Below are positions 44,441-54,226 of a stretch of DNA of 64,000 nt, in pieces. Numbering within the stretch: the stretch's first letter is position 1; the number at the start of each line of letters is the position of its first letter. The DNA comes from JAIQFV01 sp041494885 (lineage in GTDB: Bacteria > Acidobacteriota > Terriglobia > JAIQFV01): assembly GCA_041494885.1 (NCBI GenBank), contig JBGQBO010000027.1:9921-73920 (forward strand), given 5' to 3'. The notes under the pieces were generated by a model, which saw only the letters and a program-made list of their open reading frames with translations, searched no databases and was not told the DNA's origin. The translations under genes were made by a program, and so were the position numbers.

Positions 44441-44977
44441 GGAACTAGTTTCCTTTCAGAGGAATTTCCGGTCGGCAGGCTGAAGGTTCGAATTCGAGGG
44501 GGAGGTCCATCGGCATTCATTCCCGTCCATCAAAGTAAGGTGACATTCCCCTGCGAGTCTCGAATTTGGCAACTCCGGTTTGCTGCACGACCTACCCTTT
44601 GAGAAATTCCTATGAATTGTCTTGCTCTGAATGAAGCGGCAGGTTCCACAGGGTGTTCATCCATGAGCCAGGAGGGCATCGCCCTCACACAGACTTATCG
44701 ACCAGGTTCCTGTCAGCCTGTAGCAAAAAATGTGATGGAAATGAAAATGGCTCAGAGGTCGGAAAATGGCCCTGGTTAGTGGCGGTAACTTGCCAGAGTT
44801 GTCATGCTAAGGATGGGTGCACCGAGGTGATGGCCCGTGGGTAGGGCATGGCTCTACCGTTTCGTGTGACGACGTGTGAGGGAAGGATTCCTTCTAATTC
44901 AACCAGAAGCAGAGAGGAAATCGTTAAGTGTTCCCCCATGGTGCCTCCATGCAATCCTGAGAGAGTCATCTCTGAAG
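44441..44977. other. Gene-free stretch upstream of the small exported protein
   Basis: 537 bases between two - strand genes. Short open frames exist on both strands but none has a ribosome-binding site or recognisable product. No repeat or terminator seen. Confidence 0.5.
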
Positions 44978-45715
44978 TCAATCGTCTCCCTCTGATGGTT
45001 TCGACGCCAGGAAACCGACGCAGGATTTTGGGAAGGGTAGCTTTCCATATCGGTTCAGGATGCATACTCGGAAGCCGGCATGCAAGAGCTCACGTTTGAT
45101 TTTGGATCGCTCATATAACTGCAACCGGTGGGTCTCATGATCGCACCGGAATAGTCCCCCTACCTGTCGAAACGTCGTGAGTTGACGAGTCAGCCGCCGT
45201 GCCCGGACGTCCTCCTTGACTTCCACGAGAATGGCCCAGTCTGCTCCTTCCCAATATCTCACGCGTGGAACATCTCCTCGTCCCGGCTCCGCGATATCGA
45301 AAATAAACAGGCCTCCGGGTCTCAGGGCTGCATAAACGCGGCGGAAGAGCCGAGATACTTCCGGGAGATTGTTCTTTTGGTCAAACCGATAGTTGAATGG
45401 TTCCCCCAAGGCGGTGACCGCGTGACAAGGGGGTAAATTGGCCTTGAAATACGATCCCATTTGAAACTTTCCTCTGGGGACGCGATTCCGAGCCATCTGA
45501 ATCATCGAAGGTGAAAGGTCAACTCCCAAAACCTTGAAGCCTGCATCGGAAAGTCTCAGCGCCCAGATTCCGCTCCCACAACCCAGGTCAACGACCACTC
45601 CCTTCGGTATTCTCGCTTGGCGCAAGTGCCTTAGTAGTCCCGGTGCTGCATCTTTAACAAAGCGGCTGAATCCCACATCGTGGATATAAGCAAGATCATC
45701 ACTATAGGCTTTCAC
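44978..45715 (-). CDS. Class I SAM-dependent methyltransferase
   Basis: A 245-residue cytoplasmic methyltransferase. The SAM-binding motif I is VVVDLGCGSGIWALRLS near 45, followed by VLGVDLSPSMIQMARNR (motif II region) and LRPGGLFIFDIAEPG (motif III). The final third (YERSKIKRELLHAGFRV) is the usual C-terminal part of the Methyltransf_25/11 group. The substrate cannot be told. It is a single gene, with a repeat-bearing spacer upstream. Confidence 0.85.
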   Translation of the reverse strand: MKAYSDDLAYIHDVGFSRFVKDAAPGLLRHLRQARIPKGVVVDLGCGSGIWALRLSDAGFKVLGVDLSPSMIQMARNRVPRGKFQMGSYFKANLPPCHAVTALGEPFNYRFDQKNNLPEVSRLFRRVYAALRPGGLFIFDIAEPGRGDVPRVRYWEGADWAILVEVKEDVRARRLTRQLTTFRQVGGLFRCDHETHRLQLYERSKIKRELLHAGFRVCILNRYGKLPFPKSCVGFLASKPSEGDD

Positions 45716-46135
45716 CTAGTCCCCCCGTTGAGTAGTGCTCAATCTGGCCCTGAGATTTTAGTGGATCGTATGTTGGGCGATCTTAATCAACAACCTCAAG
45801 ATCCCAAGGGTTCCCTTGATTTCACTTTAAATTTTAACTTGTTAAATATGTACTGGCCGAGTTCAGCAGTTGATGACGATGCCGCCGAAGCCATTCACCG
45901 CGGCGGGAGAAGTCAGAAGTCGGAGGTCAGAAGTCAGAAGAAAAACACATTCTCTGTCGTGGAATCTTGGAACCAAGGGGTTAAAGGCTTGACTTCTCAT
46001 ATCCGACTTCCGACCCCTGACTTCAATATCCAGAACAGGAATACTTCAACTGTGCCACAGGCCGCATTGATTTCAATAATCTTTGCGTGGATCTCATGCT
46101 GTCAGACTCGGGATGGACCGATGACATGCCCCAGT
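45716..46135. other. Spacer carrying a repeat element
   Basis: 420 bases between the methyltransferase and the ABC permease, both on the - strand. Apart from element C (45907-46025) nothing was recognised. Confidence 0.5.
45907..46025. repeat. Intergenic inverted element made of degenerate short words (element C)
   Basis: The left arm (45907-45940) repeats AGAAGTC/GGAGGTC words (GAGAAGTCAGAAGTCGGAGG); the right arm (45989-46025) is its imperfect reverse complement (GACTTCTCATATCCGACTTC). A unique 48-base centre separates them. Same architecture as elements A and B, with a different word. Confidence 0.65.
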
Positions 46136-47911
46136 CTATTCCACTTCCGTGACAACTGCCTCCAGAATCTCTTTTTCACGCCATTGTAAAAGCCTCCCAA
46201 GCCAATCCAGGCTGAACCAATAGAGAAATGCGCTCAGGACGGCGAGAACCAATGACGACAGCAGATTCACCACGCCGGCAGGCAACCACCCCAGATAGTC
46301 AAACAGGAATCCCAAAGCAGGGGATATCACAATCGGAGATAGAGCAATGGGGGAAAACAACTGCGAAAAGAAGATGAAAAAGGAGGTCTTCGCCGAAACC
46401 TTGGTTGGTTTCAAGGATCCTGCGGAAATGCGGTAGGGAACCATGATGGAGGCAAAGTTCCCTACCATGCTCAATAGCAGAAACACTTCCAGCAGTTGAA
46501 GGCAGCTCGCAAGAAAAGTGAGTGTGCCCAAGCTCAGGAGGATCTTGAGGAGCCCGAGAAAAATCATCCCTATCCCCAAGACGATTGGAAAGAGGGTGAA
46601 ATTCTTGGCAAGGAGGAAGTACTTCCGCTGAGTCGGGAGTAGCACAAGCATACGAAACCCGTTACGCTCAAACCCGAACTGGTTGAACATGAGCTGAATT
46701 AATCCGAAAGACGATAGGGCGACTGATGCGCTGGCCACAAAAGGTTTCAACCTCTCCCCGGGGATGGCCCAGGTCTTCGAAAGGAAGAGGGCCGAGAAGA
46801 CCACCACCATAATCACATTGGTCGCCAGCGACATCTTCACCTCCGGGGCGCGGGTAAGGCCTCTAAAAAAGGCCAGCCACAAAGGAGTTGCTTCGGCGGG
46901 GAACATGGGGAGGTCCTTCTCCAGAAAGTTTTTCATGCCGCGAGAGGTTGCGGGAGCCGGACTTTTTTCGACGGTGGACCTTGTCTCCTCGGATGGCGGT
47001 TTGACGCCGCCCTGCTCACCAAAGTAAAAACGCCGGGTGGACCGGTACGCTTGCATTAACCCCAGTGACCCTACCAGAATGGCTGACAGTGACCCTGCCA
47101 CTGCCGGCCAAGTGTCTTGGGAAGCCAGGGCCGAGGCGCCGCCGCCCACCCACAGGGGAGGAACGTAGGTATGCGCGGAGATGAAAGTGTTGGACAGCGC
47201 CAGCTGTTCTTCGAGGCTCTTCCTGGTTGTTTTGCGGCTGCGCCGTGACGTGAAGCCCCTCTCGGCAGACCCTTGTCGCCCATGACGTGAGAGGATCGAA
47301 AACAAGTTGGGTAATTGGGAGAGAAGAAGGATCGCTGCCGTCGCTCCGACAATGATGGCTCGACGCCGGCGCGGGTTGGCCATGATTGCCACCAACCAGC
47401 CACGGAGATAATACGTCCACGCCGTCATCATGAAGAAGAAGCTGAGCGTGAGAGGGATCAGCCAGAACATCGACCCGCCCTTGCTCCACATCAACCCCAG
47501 GCTCAGTCCCAGCATCCCCGGCATGAACAGGAGAAGGTCGAATGTGAAATGCGAGGCAATGTAATTGACCAAAAATATTTGCCGGAGTGAAACCGGCAGA
47601 TGCAACAGCTTCCTGATGTCGAGAGACTCCGCGCGCTGAATCTCCCGGACGATTCCGAGGAGCCAGAAAAAAATGAACATGCCGACGAGGCCGTCCCACA
47701 CCAGCATCAGGACCAGTGGGGGGGCCGTCCGGAGGGGCCATGCGCCCACGATGATTCCACCAAAGAATCCGCCCACAGCGACCGTCAAGCCAATGATGGC
47801 GAAGACAACCGTCAGGATGGCGTTCAACTTGCCGCGGTGGGACAGCTGGCTGCTCATCAAGCGCCAGCGCAACCACAAGACAGTTTTGAGTTGACTCCAG
47901 TTCGGGTTCAT
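46136..47911 (-). CDS. ABC-2 type transporter permease
   Basis: A 591-residue polytopic membrane protein with about twelve hydrophobic segments in two groups (roughly 30-210 and 385-580), separated by a charged soluble region around 210-350 that includes SRRSRKTTRKS and a proline-rich stretch. This arrangement fits ABC-2 type exporters of the kind paired with a separate ATPase; the ATPase gene lies 298 bases upstream on the same strand. Substrate unknown. No signal peptide and no clear ribosome-binding site. Confidence 0.8.
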   Translation of the reverse strand: MNPNWSQLKTVLWLRWRLMSSQLSHRGKLNAILTVVFAIIGLTVAVGGFFGGIIVGAWPLRTAPPLVLMLVWDGLVGMFIFFWLLGIVREIQRAESLDIRKLLHLPVSLRQIFLVNYIASHFTFDLLLFMPGMLGLSLGLMWSKGGSMFWLIPLTLSFFFMMTAWTYYLRGWLVAIMANPRRRRAIIVGATAAILLLSQLPNLFSILSRHGRQGSAERGFTSRRSRKTTRKSLEEQLALSNTFISAHTYVPPLWVGGGASALASQDTWPAVAGSLSAILVGSLGLMQAYRSTRRFYFGEQGGVKPPSEETRSTVEKSPAPATSRGMKNFLEKDLPMFPAEATPLWLAFFRGLTRAPEVKMSLATNVIMVVVFSALFLSKTWAIPGERLKPFVASASVALSSFGLIQLMFNQFGFERNGFRMLVLLPTQRKYFLLAKNFTLFPIVLGIGMIFLGLLKILLSLGTLTFLASCLQLLEVFLLLSMVGNFASIMVPYRISAGSLKPTKVSAKTSFFIFFSQLFSPIALSPIVISPALGFLFDYLGWLPAGVVNLLSSLVLAVLSAFLYWFSLDWLGRLLQWREKEILEAVVTEVE

Positions 47912-48136
47912 CTGGGATGGCGTATCATGCGATCCTTCGTGTTCTTTAAGTCTGAAGATGCATCCGAAGATATTTAAGCTTCGCTAACTCCCGGAGCAGC
48001 TCCTCTCTTCGATCGGTTCAAAAGGTTAGGGGGGACTCCCCTGGCCGGATCTCCCATTCAAAGAACATTGAGCTTGGAAAGAGCCGCTGTCATCGTGCTG
48101 CCTATGGGTTTATCTAAAGGCGTTCAGTAGGGTTTT

Positions 48137-48165
48137 CCTTCAGGTTCATGGCATGTCCTTGAAGG
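48137..48165. other. Stem-loop between the ABC ATPase and permease genes
   Basis: CCTTCAGG and CCTTGAAGG form a stem of eight pairs with one bulge, 45 bases beyond the ATPase stop. It may tune expression of the two cistrons; evidence is structural only. Confidence 0.35.
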
Positions 48166-48209
48166 CCTTCGCAGCCAACCTTTGCTCCCTCGAAAGCTGG
48201 GGTGTCTTC

Positions 48210-48992
48210 TCATTCTTCCAACCAGCTCAACTTGCGGGCTTCGGCATGCTCACTTCCCACCGACAGCAGGAAGAGCTCCTCGAGCGAGCCCTTCTGCCGA
48301 ATCTCCCGCATCGAAGCCTGATGAACCAGCTTTCCTCCGGCAATAATGCCGACATCGGTGCACAGCTTCTCCACAATTTCGAGAATATGCGACGTGAGAA
48401 ACACGGTGGCGCCGCGTTCGACCGTGCGCTTGAGGGTGTCGCGCAAGGTGCGGGAGGAGACGGCGTCGATCCCTTCGAAGGGCTCATCAAGAAACAAGAG
48501 ATCCGGATTCGAAATCAGGGCTGCAGCCAGCGCCAGCTTCTTTTTCATGCCGTGTGAAAACTCGAGGGTGAGCTTCTTTTCCTCGTTTTCAAGGCCCATC
48601 ATTTCGAGCAGTTGCTGGCAGCGCTCCCGAACGGTCGGCAGCGGCAGTAAATACATCCGACCGATGAAGGTGAGATATTCGCGGGCCGTCAAATTATCGA
48701 AGAGGGCAAAATCTTCGGGCACTACGCCGATCCGTCGTTTGATCTCGCGACCGCCGTCCGCGTCGGTCATCGGCTGACCGAAGATCCGGTACGATCCGCT
48801 GGTGGGGGCGAGCAGACCGGTCAACATTTTGATCGTTGTTGATTTCCCGGCGCCGTTGGGACCGAGAAAACCGTAAAACTTACCGACTTCCACCCGCAGC
48901 TCGAGGCCATTCACCGCATAAAGGGGCCCAAAGCGACGTGTCAGAGCGCTTGTTTCGATCGCATAAGTCGATGGAGAAATGGGGGCATTCAT
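48210..48992 (-). CDS. ABC transporter ATP-binding protein
   Basis: A 260-residue ATPase of the ABC-2 exporter (DRA/CcmA-like) group. Walker A is GPNGAGKST near 46; the signature is FSHGMKKKLALA (LSGGQ variant) near 145; Walker B with catalytic glutamate is LLFLDEPFEG near 168; the switch histidine is in LTSHILEIVEKL near 200. The C-terminal tail ends the ATPase without a membrane part. ATG at 48992 begins the conserved sequence; a TTG at 49028 would add 12 residues. It should energise the permease encoded next. Confidence 0.9.
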   Translation of the reverse strand: MNAPISPSTYAIETSALTRRFGPLYAVNGLELRVEVGKFYGFLGPNGAGKSTTIKMLTGLLAPTSGSYRIFGQPMTDADGGREIKRRIGVVPEDFALFDNLTAREYLTFIGRMYLLPLPTVRERCQQLLEMMGLENEEKKLTLEFSHGMKKKLALAAALISNPDLLFLDEPFEGIDAVSSRTLRDTLKRTVERGATVFLTSHILEIVEKLCTDVGIIAGGKLVHQASMREIRQKGSLEELFLLSVGSEHAEARKLSWLEE

Positions 48993-49169
48993 AGGTGTAT
49001 GATTAGGGCAAGCCTCACGCCTGCACAATTTTGAAAGATCGCCCTGAGTTACGCCGCAGAGACGTAGAACAAAAACGAAATATTAACACGAGAACCGTTG
49101 AACCCGCTGGGGCGCAGCGACCTTCCCCCACGAAAAGATCACCTGAAGCGAGGATGCGGCTAAAGCCTG

Positions 49170-51365
49170 TTAAAAGACCTTCCCCAACTGGAAAAACCAT
49201 TTCCGGTGGGCGCTGTCCCCCAAACTCCCCCCAATGAAGGCGGGACCCAGAACGGTTTCCACGGCCAGTCCCAAGGCAGCATCATTAGGCAGGCCTGTGA
49301 CGTTCGGCAGGTGATACGCCTTTCCGATCTCATAAAGGCCGGAGATGTAAATGGCGCCGCCCAGGAAGGGAGGCAACTGCGCCAATCTGTGGAGATAGCC
49401 CGTCCGAAAATAAAAGTATTGGTTTGTCAGAAATTCGTTGATGCCGTAAGCCGCCAGGCGTGAAGGCCCCCCCAGTGAAAAGGGGGGTAATCCGGTCTGG
49501 CCGTGGCCAAAAGTCGTTCCTCCCGCGGCCACCAGATAGACGGACGCAGGATTACTGACAGGTTGAAACACTTGAATCGTGGCTTCTGAAAGCGGGAAAC
49601 CGGACGTGGCGCCAAGATGGGCGTCAACCCATTGAGCTTTCCATTCCAAGCCTACTCCTTGCCTCGGGATTACTGGACTGTCCAATCGGTCCATCACAAA
49701 ACGAAGTGTGCTCGCCCCCGTTCTCACACTTTGGGAAGGCAGCAAGGGACTGCCAATGCGCCGGCTAGCATTGAGGTAACCTACCACATACCCCAGACGT
49801 AGCTCGCTGAAACGATCGAAGGAGTACCCGACGTCCACCCCCAGTTCACCCCGGTTCATACGGTACTCGGAAAGAAGGGAGTTTCGAGAGTATATATTAA
49901 ACGAAGAACTGCTTGCCCCGGCTCGAGGGGCAACAAACCACCGGCTGGATGAGGTCAGTGGATGGTAATACTCGGATCCGATTGCATACACAGATCCAAT
50001 CGAAAGGTCGGATCGTAATTCAGAGCGATATCCAGCCACATCCTGAAACGTCAGGCGCCCGCCAAATGAAAACTGAATGCTCTTGGGATCCGATCCATTG
50101 ACGACGAATCCGGGCTTGAACAAGGGCGGCGCGTAGTCTTTCTCGTCGGCGAGGATGAGGAGCCCGGGAGTGCTGCCACGGTCAATGATCGTGTAGCTGA
50201 GTCGGTTAAACCGGCCGCCGCCGGTCAGCCGGGTAAGATCCCGGTCCAGTCGGGCCGTGTCGACCGGTCGACCCACATATCCGGAGAGTTCCTTCTGGAT
50301 GTCACGAGCCATTTCCGTGCTGGTCCCTCTCACCTCCACGAACTGGGGCGTCCGTGCCGAATTGATCCGCCTCGCTCCACGCTGCGCAATGACCGCACGC
50401 CAGGCCTCTTCGCCAACCGAGAACTCTGTAAGAATTTTTTCCTTCCTTTGAGCAGCCGCATATCCCCTGGGAACAATTTCCTCCGCCTTTTTGAAGTCCA
50501 GCACGGCGAAACCGCCTGTCTCGACCGTGATCAATATGTCGGCCTGTTCCATCCCACGAAGCTCATTGGCGCCGATCATAACCTCGATGGAGCGCTCCGC
50601 CACCACCAAGAGAGAATTGAAATCCCTCGGACTGACGGGCGCAGAGGCCAAGTGAACAGCGATGACGAGGTCCGCGCCCATCTGCTTCACCACGTCAGTG
50701 GGCAGGTCATTCAGCAAAGCGCCATCCGCGTAGACGGTTCCCTCGTGTTTGACTGGCGAAAAAATTCCAGGCAGCGACATCGTGGAGCGCAACGCCTCGG
50801 CAAGCGAACCTTCTTTAAGAACAACCTGCGTCCCGGAAACCAGATCCGTGGCCACGCAACGAAAGGGAATGGGCAGATCGTCAAAATTGTTCGTCCCGGA
50901 ATAAGGAAGGACGTAGCGGTCAACGATCAAGGACACCTCGTGGCCCGAGTTTAACCCGCTCGGCAGTTGTGGGCCATGCCGCAGGCCCACAATCAGACCA
51001 TTGGGATTGGCGCGCAGATCCTCTTTGCGACGAAAATCAAGGTCGAGATAGGGAGTCCGACCTGCCAACACTTTGTCCCAGTCAATCTCCTTAAGGAGTT
51101 CACGAATTTCAGCCGGCCGCTTGCCTGTCGCATACAAACCTCCGATCAGGCCTCCCATACTGGTGCCCGCGATGTAGTCAATGGGAATATGATGTTCCTC
51201 AAACCATTCCAACACGCCGATGTGAGCCAGGCCCTTGGCCCCTCCTCCCTCCAGTGCGATCCCGATCTTCGGCCGAGGTCGCGTTGGAGATGGCTGTTGC
51301 GCTGGGACGCAGGGACCCAGGAGCAAGGGGAGCAGGATTAGTATGAGACCTGAGCGTGTTTTCAT
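49170..51365 (-). CDS. Patatin-like phospholipase fused to an outer-membrane beta-barrel
   Basis: A 731-residue exported protein. After a signal peptide (about 1-22, LILILLPLLLGPCVPAQ) comes a patatin domain: oxyanion loop GGGAKG at 40-45, nucleophile Ser69 in GTSMGG, and the dyad aspartate in YADGALLND near 210. A POTRA-like segment (FVEVRGTSTEMARDIQ) around 350 is followed by a C-terminal part rich in alternating strands and ending in phenylalanine (FFQLGKVF), as in outer-membrane barrels. This is the PlpD/type Vd secretion architecture. The ATG at 51365 is preceded by GGAGGG; the frame extends upstream without support. Confidence 0.9.
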   Translation of the reverse strand: MKTRSGLILILLPLLLGPCVPAQQPSPTRPRPKIGIALEGGGAKGLAHIGVLEWFEEHHIPIDYIAGTSMGGLIGGLYATGKRPAEIRELLKEIDWDKVLAGRTPYLDLDFRRKEDLRANPNGLIVGLRHGPQLPSGLNSGHEVSLIVDRYVLPYSGTNNFDDLPIPFRCVATDLVSGTQVVLKEGSLAEALRSTMSLPGIFSPVKHEGTVYADGALLNDLPTDVVKQMGADLVIAVHLASAPVSPRDFNSLLVVAERSIEVMIGANELRGMEQADILITVETGGFAVLDFKKAEEIVPRGYAAAQRKEKILTEFSVGEEAWRAVIAQRGARRINSARTPQFVEVRGTSTEMARDIQKELSGYVGRPVDTARLDRDLTRLTGGGRFNRLSYTIIDRGSTPGLLILADEKDYAPPLFKPGFVVNGSDPKSIQFSFGGRLTFQDVAGYRSELRSDLSIGSVYAIGSEYYHPLTSSSRWFVAPRAGASSSSFNIYSRNSLLSEYRMNRGELGVDVGYSFDRFSELRLGYVVGYLNASRRIGSPLLPSQSVRTGASTLRFVMDRLDSPVIPRQGVGLEWKAQWVDAHLGATSGFPLSEATIQVFQPVSNPASVYLVAAGGTTFGHGQTGLPPFSLGGPSRLAAYGINEFLTNQYFYFRTGYLHRLAQLPPFLGGAIYISGLYEIGKAYHLPNVTGLPNDAALGLAVETVLGPAFIGGSLGDSAHRKWFFQLGKVF

Positions 51366-51540
51366 AAATCCCTCCAGCGTTCTCCTCTTAGAATTGATCG
51401 CTTTGAGGCGGGATGAAGAACGCCTCGCACTTAAGGGCATTATGCTGGCTGTCCCTTCAAGAATCGAGAAGATTCATTGTTCCATCAACGCAGCAAATCG
51501 ATTCTTGTTGGGTCTTAGTTTGCCGAGGCGGATTGGAACG

Positions 51541-51583
51541 TGAATGTTAATTGGTGTTTGGACTTTGGAAATTGAGCTCTTTT
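51541..51583. repeat. Short degenerate-word tract (single arm)
   Basis: A tract of TTGG/TTTGGA-type words (AATTGGTGTTTGGACTTTGG) between the patatin and S10 genes, similar in style to tracts at 54474, 55328 and 56715. No inverted partner was found. Confidence 0.4.
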
Positions 51584-51650
51584 CGCAATGGATCTGCGTC
51601 GTATCGGAGCTCCCTCGCGGTCACAGGGAATCCAGCCGGCCACAATCCAC

Positions 51651-53213
51651 TTACGGTCTTGTCGCGCTCTCAATGAATCGGGCAATGTTCTTCTTGAGTT
51701 GAGCGAGAGACTCCTCGTGGAGGTACATCATGTGACCGGCCTCGTAATAATTCATGTGGATGTGATCCCGGAGTTTTTCAGGCAAGCCCAGGTGATCCAT
51801 GGTGTACTCGGTAGCGAAGAAGGGCGTGGCGAGATCAAAGAGACCGTTTTCGACTTGAATCCGGAGGTGGACATTGGCGATCATGGCCTGCACCAGATCG
51901 CCCATGACATTCGGAGAGCCCGGAAAACCAAACCCCCGGGCCTCGCCGTGCTTCCAGTTCCAATTCCGCCCGGCTTCACGATTTCCGAGAAGATAGTTCT
52001 TATCTCCTCCGAATTTGAGCTCATCCCGGACATACTGGTTGAACGCTGCGGTGAAGGCCCCGGACACCGCGGCACTTTGAGGATCGTAGGTGGCGCTTTC
52101 GGCGAGCAGATCTTCGGTCGGGCCGGTAAACCGTGCATCCAGACGGCCGGTGGTCAGGCCCCCGCTGCGCTGCAATTCTTCTCTGAACTGACTCAGGTTG
52201 ACCCGCAGATTGGCCTTCAAGAGGTAATCTTCACTGAGGCCCGTATAGGCCGACAGCTTTCGGGCCATCGCGTCTTTTTCTGCGGCGCTGAGCTTCACCC
52301 CTTTCATCAAGGCATCGGCGTACTCGGTGGACGCGAATCGGCGCGCCTCGCCGATAAACGCGTTCAGATCTCCTGGACGATTTTTCAGGACTTTGTGATA
52401 GGCGGCTGTTGCCGCATAACTGGGGACATAGAAAATATACGGCATCTCCTCCCCGGGATGAAAGGAGAGGGTGCCCAGGTCCAGAACTGAGGAGATCAGG
52501 TCGATACCGTTGAAATACATTCCTTCGCGGGATTGCAGGTAGTTGGCCAGGGCGACCGACCGGAAAGTCCCGTAGCTTTCACCGATCAGGAATTTCGGCG
52601 AATTCCATCGGTTGTTGCGGTTCACATAGAGGCGGATGAACTGCGCCAGCGACTCGACATCCTCATCGACTCCCCAAAAATCTTTTTCTTTGGCTTTTCC
52701 CACAGCGCGACTGAACCCCGTGCCCACGGGATCGATGAAGACGAGATCCGACCGGTCGAGCGGAGAGTTCCCGTTGTCTTCAATCTTATAGGGCGCGGGA
52801 GGAGTCGCCTCGGCATCCACTGTCACCACCCGCCGAGGCCCAAACGCTCCCATGTGACACCAGGCCGAAGAGGAGCCCGGGCCCCCGTTGTAAAGAAATG
52901 CGAGCGGGCGCTGGCTCAGATCCTTCACATCGATCCGCGAGTAAGCAATGTAAAAAATACTTGCAGTGGGTTCGTTCTGTGCATCCTTGATCAGAATCGT
53001 TCCGGCGGTCGCCTTGTAAGGAATCATCTGCCCGCCAATGCGAATGGCGTGCTCGGTCACGGAGGATTCCTCCTTAGGAGGAGGCGCTTCGCTGGCCGCC
53101 TTCACTTCTGCAGCTTTCGAGTCTTTCTCCGGCGGTTGGGCGGCACTGCTCGTTGCCAGCCTCATCACCAGGAAGATTCCCAGCACACTAAGACCCAGGA
53201 TTCGTAGCTTCAT
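51651..53213 (-). CDS. Exported S10 family serine carboxypeptidase
   Basis: A 520-residue secreted alpha/beta-hydrolase. A signal peptide of about 25 residues ends near SSAAQ, followed by a Lys/Glu/Ala-rich linker. The S10 motifs are complete: NGGPGSSS at 110-117, Ser213 in IGESYGTF, Asp460 in GLFDLATP and His494 in EAGHMMY. The family removes C-terminal residues from peptides at acid pH; in bacteria it is sporadic and often secreted by degraders of protein. ATG at 53213 is fixed by GGAGG six bases upstream; the frame extends to 53267. It is divergent from the peroxiredoxin gene. Confidence 0.92.
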   Translation of the reverse strand: MKLRILGLSVLGIFLVMRLATSSAAQPPEKDSKAAEVKAASEAPPPKEESSVTEHAIRIGGQMIPYKATAGTILIKDAQNEPTASIFYIAYSRIDVKDLSQRPLAFLYNGGPGSSSAWCHMGAFGPRRVVTVDAEATPPAPYKIEDNGNSPLDRSDLVFIDPVGTGFSRAVGKAKEKDFWGVDEDVESLAQFIRLYVNRNNRWNSPKFLIGESYGTFRSVALANYLQSREGMYFNGIDLISSVLDLGTLSFHPGEEMPYIFYVPSYAATAAYHKVLKNRPGDLNAFIGEARRFASTEYADALMKGVKLSAAEKDAMARKLSAYTGLSEDYLLKANLRVNLSQFREELQRSGGLTTGRLDARFTGPTEDLLAESATYDPQSAAVSGAFTAAFNQYVRDELKFGGDKNYLLGNREAGRNWNWKHGEARGFGFPGSPNVMGDLVQAMIANVHLRIQVENGLFDLATPFFATEYTMDHLGLPEKLRDHIHMNYYEAGHMMYLHEESLAQLKKNIARFIESATRP

Positions 53214-53593
53214 TGCCTTCCTCCATGAATTAGGTCGACCGCGTGGAGTTGAATCAAATGGGAGCACGGAATTCTATCCGGTTCAGAAACGACAAGTCAA
53301 TGGTAACTGGAATGGACTGTCATATTGACAAGTGGGCGCATTGATCGCTAAAGTGTTGTTATCTGCAACGTAATGGCATTTGAGGTAGGAGGCCCCAAGT
53401 CGCACGGTGAGCGGCGCATGAGGCCATAGAACCGGTTGGAGCGATGATCCAGAGAGGCTCACGCTCGAGGTTTCCAACCGCAATATTCTTATCCGCGGAG
53501 CAGAATGTCGCTAAGCGGGAATGCGGAAGAACCTCTTTGCTGATACAAAGATTGAGGTCTTCCAAAGTGGTTCTCATAGAGAGGAGAAAATGT
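53214..53593. other. Divergent promoter region
   Basis: 380 bases between the S10 peptidase (-) and peroxiredoxin (+) genes. It should contain both promoters; one candidate for the + strand is listed. No gene seen. Confidence 0.5.
53325..53354 (+). promoter_or_regulatory. Candidate sigma-70-like promoter for the peroxiredoxin gene
   Basis: TTGACA at 53325-53330 and TAAAGT at 53349-53354 (four of six -10 positions), 18-base spacing, about 240 bases before the start codon. Weak evidence from consensus match only. Confidence 0.3.
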
Positions 53594-54226
53594 ATGGCAG
53601 TTCGATTAGGTGACATGGCGCCGGATTTCACGGCGCAGACTACAGAGGGACCAATTAGTTTCCACCAATGGTTGGGGGGCGGTTGGGGTGTTTTGTTCTC
53701 GCATCCCCGAGATTTCACGCCGGTGTGTACCACCGAATTGGGAGAGGTGGCGCGACTGAAATCCGAATTTGACAAGCGAGGCGTGAAAGTCATCGGGTTA
53801 AGTGTCGATCCGCTGGAAGATCATAAGAAATGGGCGAATGATATCAAGGAAACTCAGGGCTACGCCCTGAATTTTCCCGTCATCGCCGACGGAGATCGCA
53901 AAGTCTCCAACCTCTACGATATGATCCATCCGGCCGCCAACGATACCTTCACCGTTCGGTCGGTTTTCGTGATTGGCCCCGATAAGAAGGTCAAGCTGAC
54001 CATCACTTATCCGGCCAGCACGGGGCGCAATTTCGAGGAGATCCTGCGGGTGATTGACTCTCTGCAGCTCACGGCCAAACACAGCGTCGCTACGCCGGTC
54101 AACTGGAAACAGGGACAAGACGTCATCATTGCCCCGGCGATTTCCGACGAAGAGGCGAAGAAGAAATTTCCAGCTGGATTTAAGACCTTGAAGCCCTATT
54201 TGCGGATCACCAAGCAGCCTTCGTAA
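53594..54226 (+). CDS. 1-Cys (Prx6-type) peroxiredoxin
   Basis: A cytoplasmic thiol peroxidase of 210 residues reducing peroxides. The peroxidatic Cys45 is in SHPRDFTPVCTTELG, followed by the arginine-containing FTVRSVFVIGPDKKV stretch and the long C-terminal extension (TPVNWKQGQDVIIAPAISDE) typical of the Prx6 group; no resolving cysteine is present. The ATG at 53594 follows GAGGAGA by seven bases; the reading frame continues upstream to 53444 but without family similarity. Transcribed divergently from the S10 gene. Confidence 0.96.
   Translation: MAVRLGDMAPDFTAQTTEGPISFHQWLGGGWGVLFSHPRDFTPVCTTELGEVARLKSEFDKRGVKVIGLSVDPLEDHKKWANDIKETQGYALNFPVIADGDRKVSNLYDMIHPAANDTFTVRSVFVIGPDKKVKLTITYPASTGRNFEEILRVIDSLQLTAKHSVATPVNWKQGQDVIIAPAISDEEAKKKFPAGFKTLKPYLRITKQPS

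Noticed and set aside
44653..45099. Short open frames on both strands between the small exported protein and the methyltransferase
   Set aside because: Composition and lack of start signals look non-coding; part lies antisense to the methyltransferase end.
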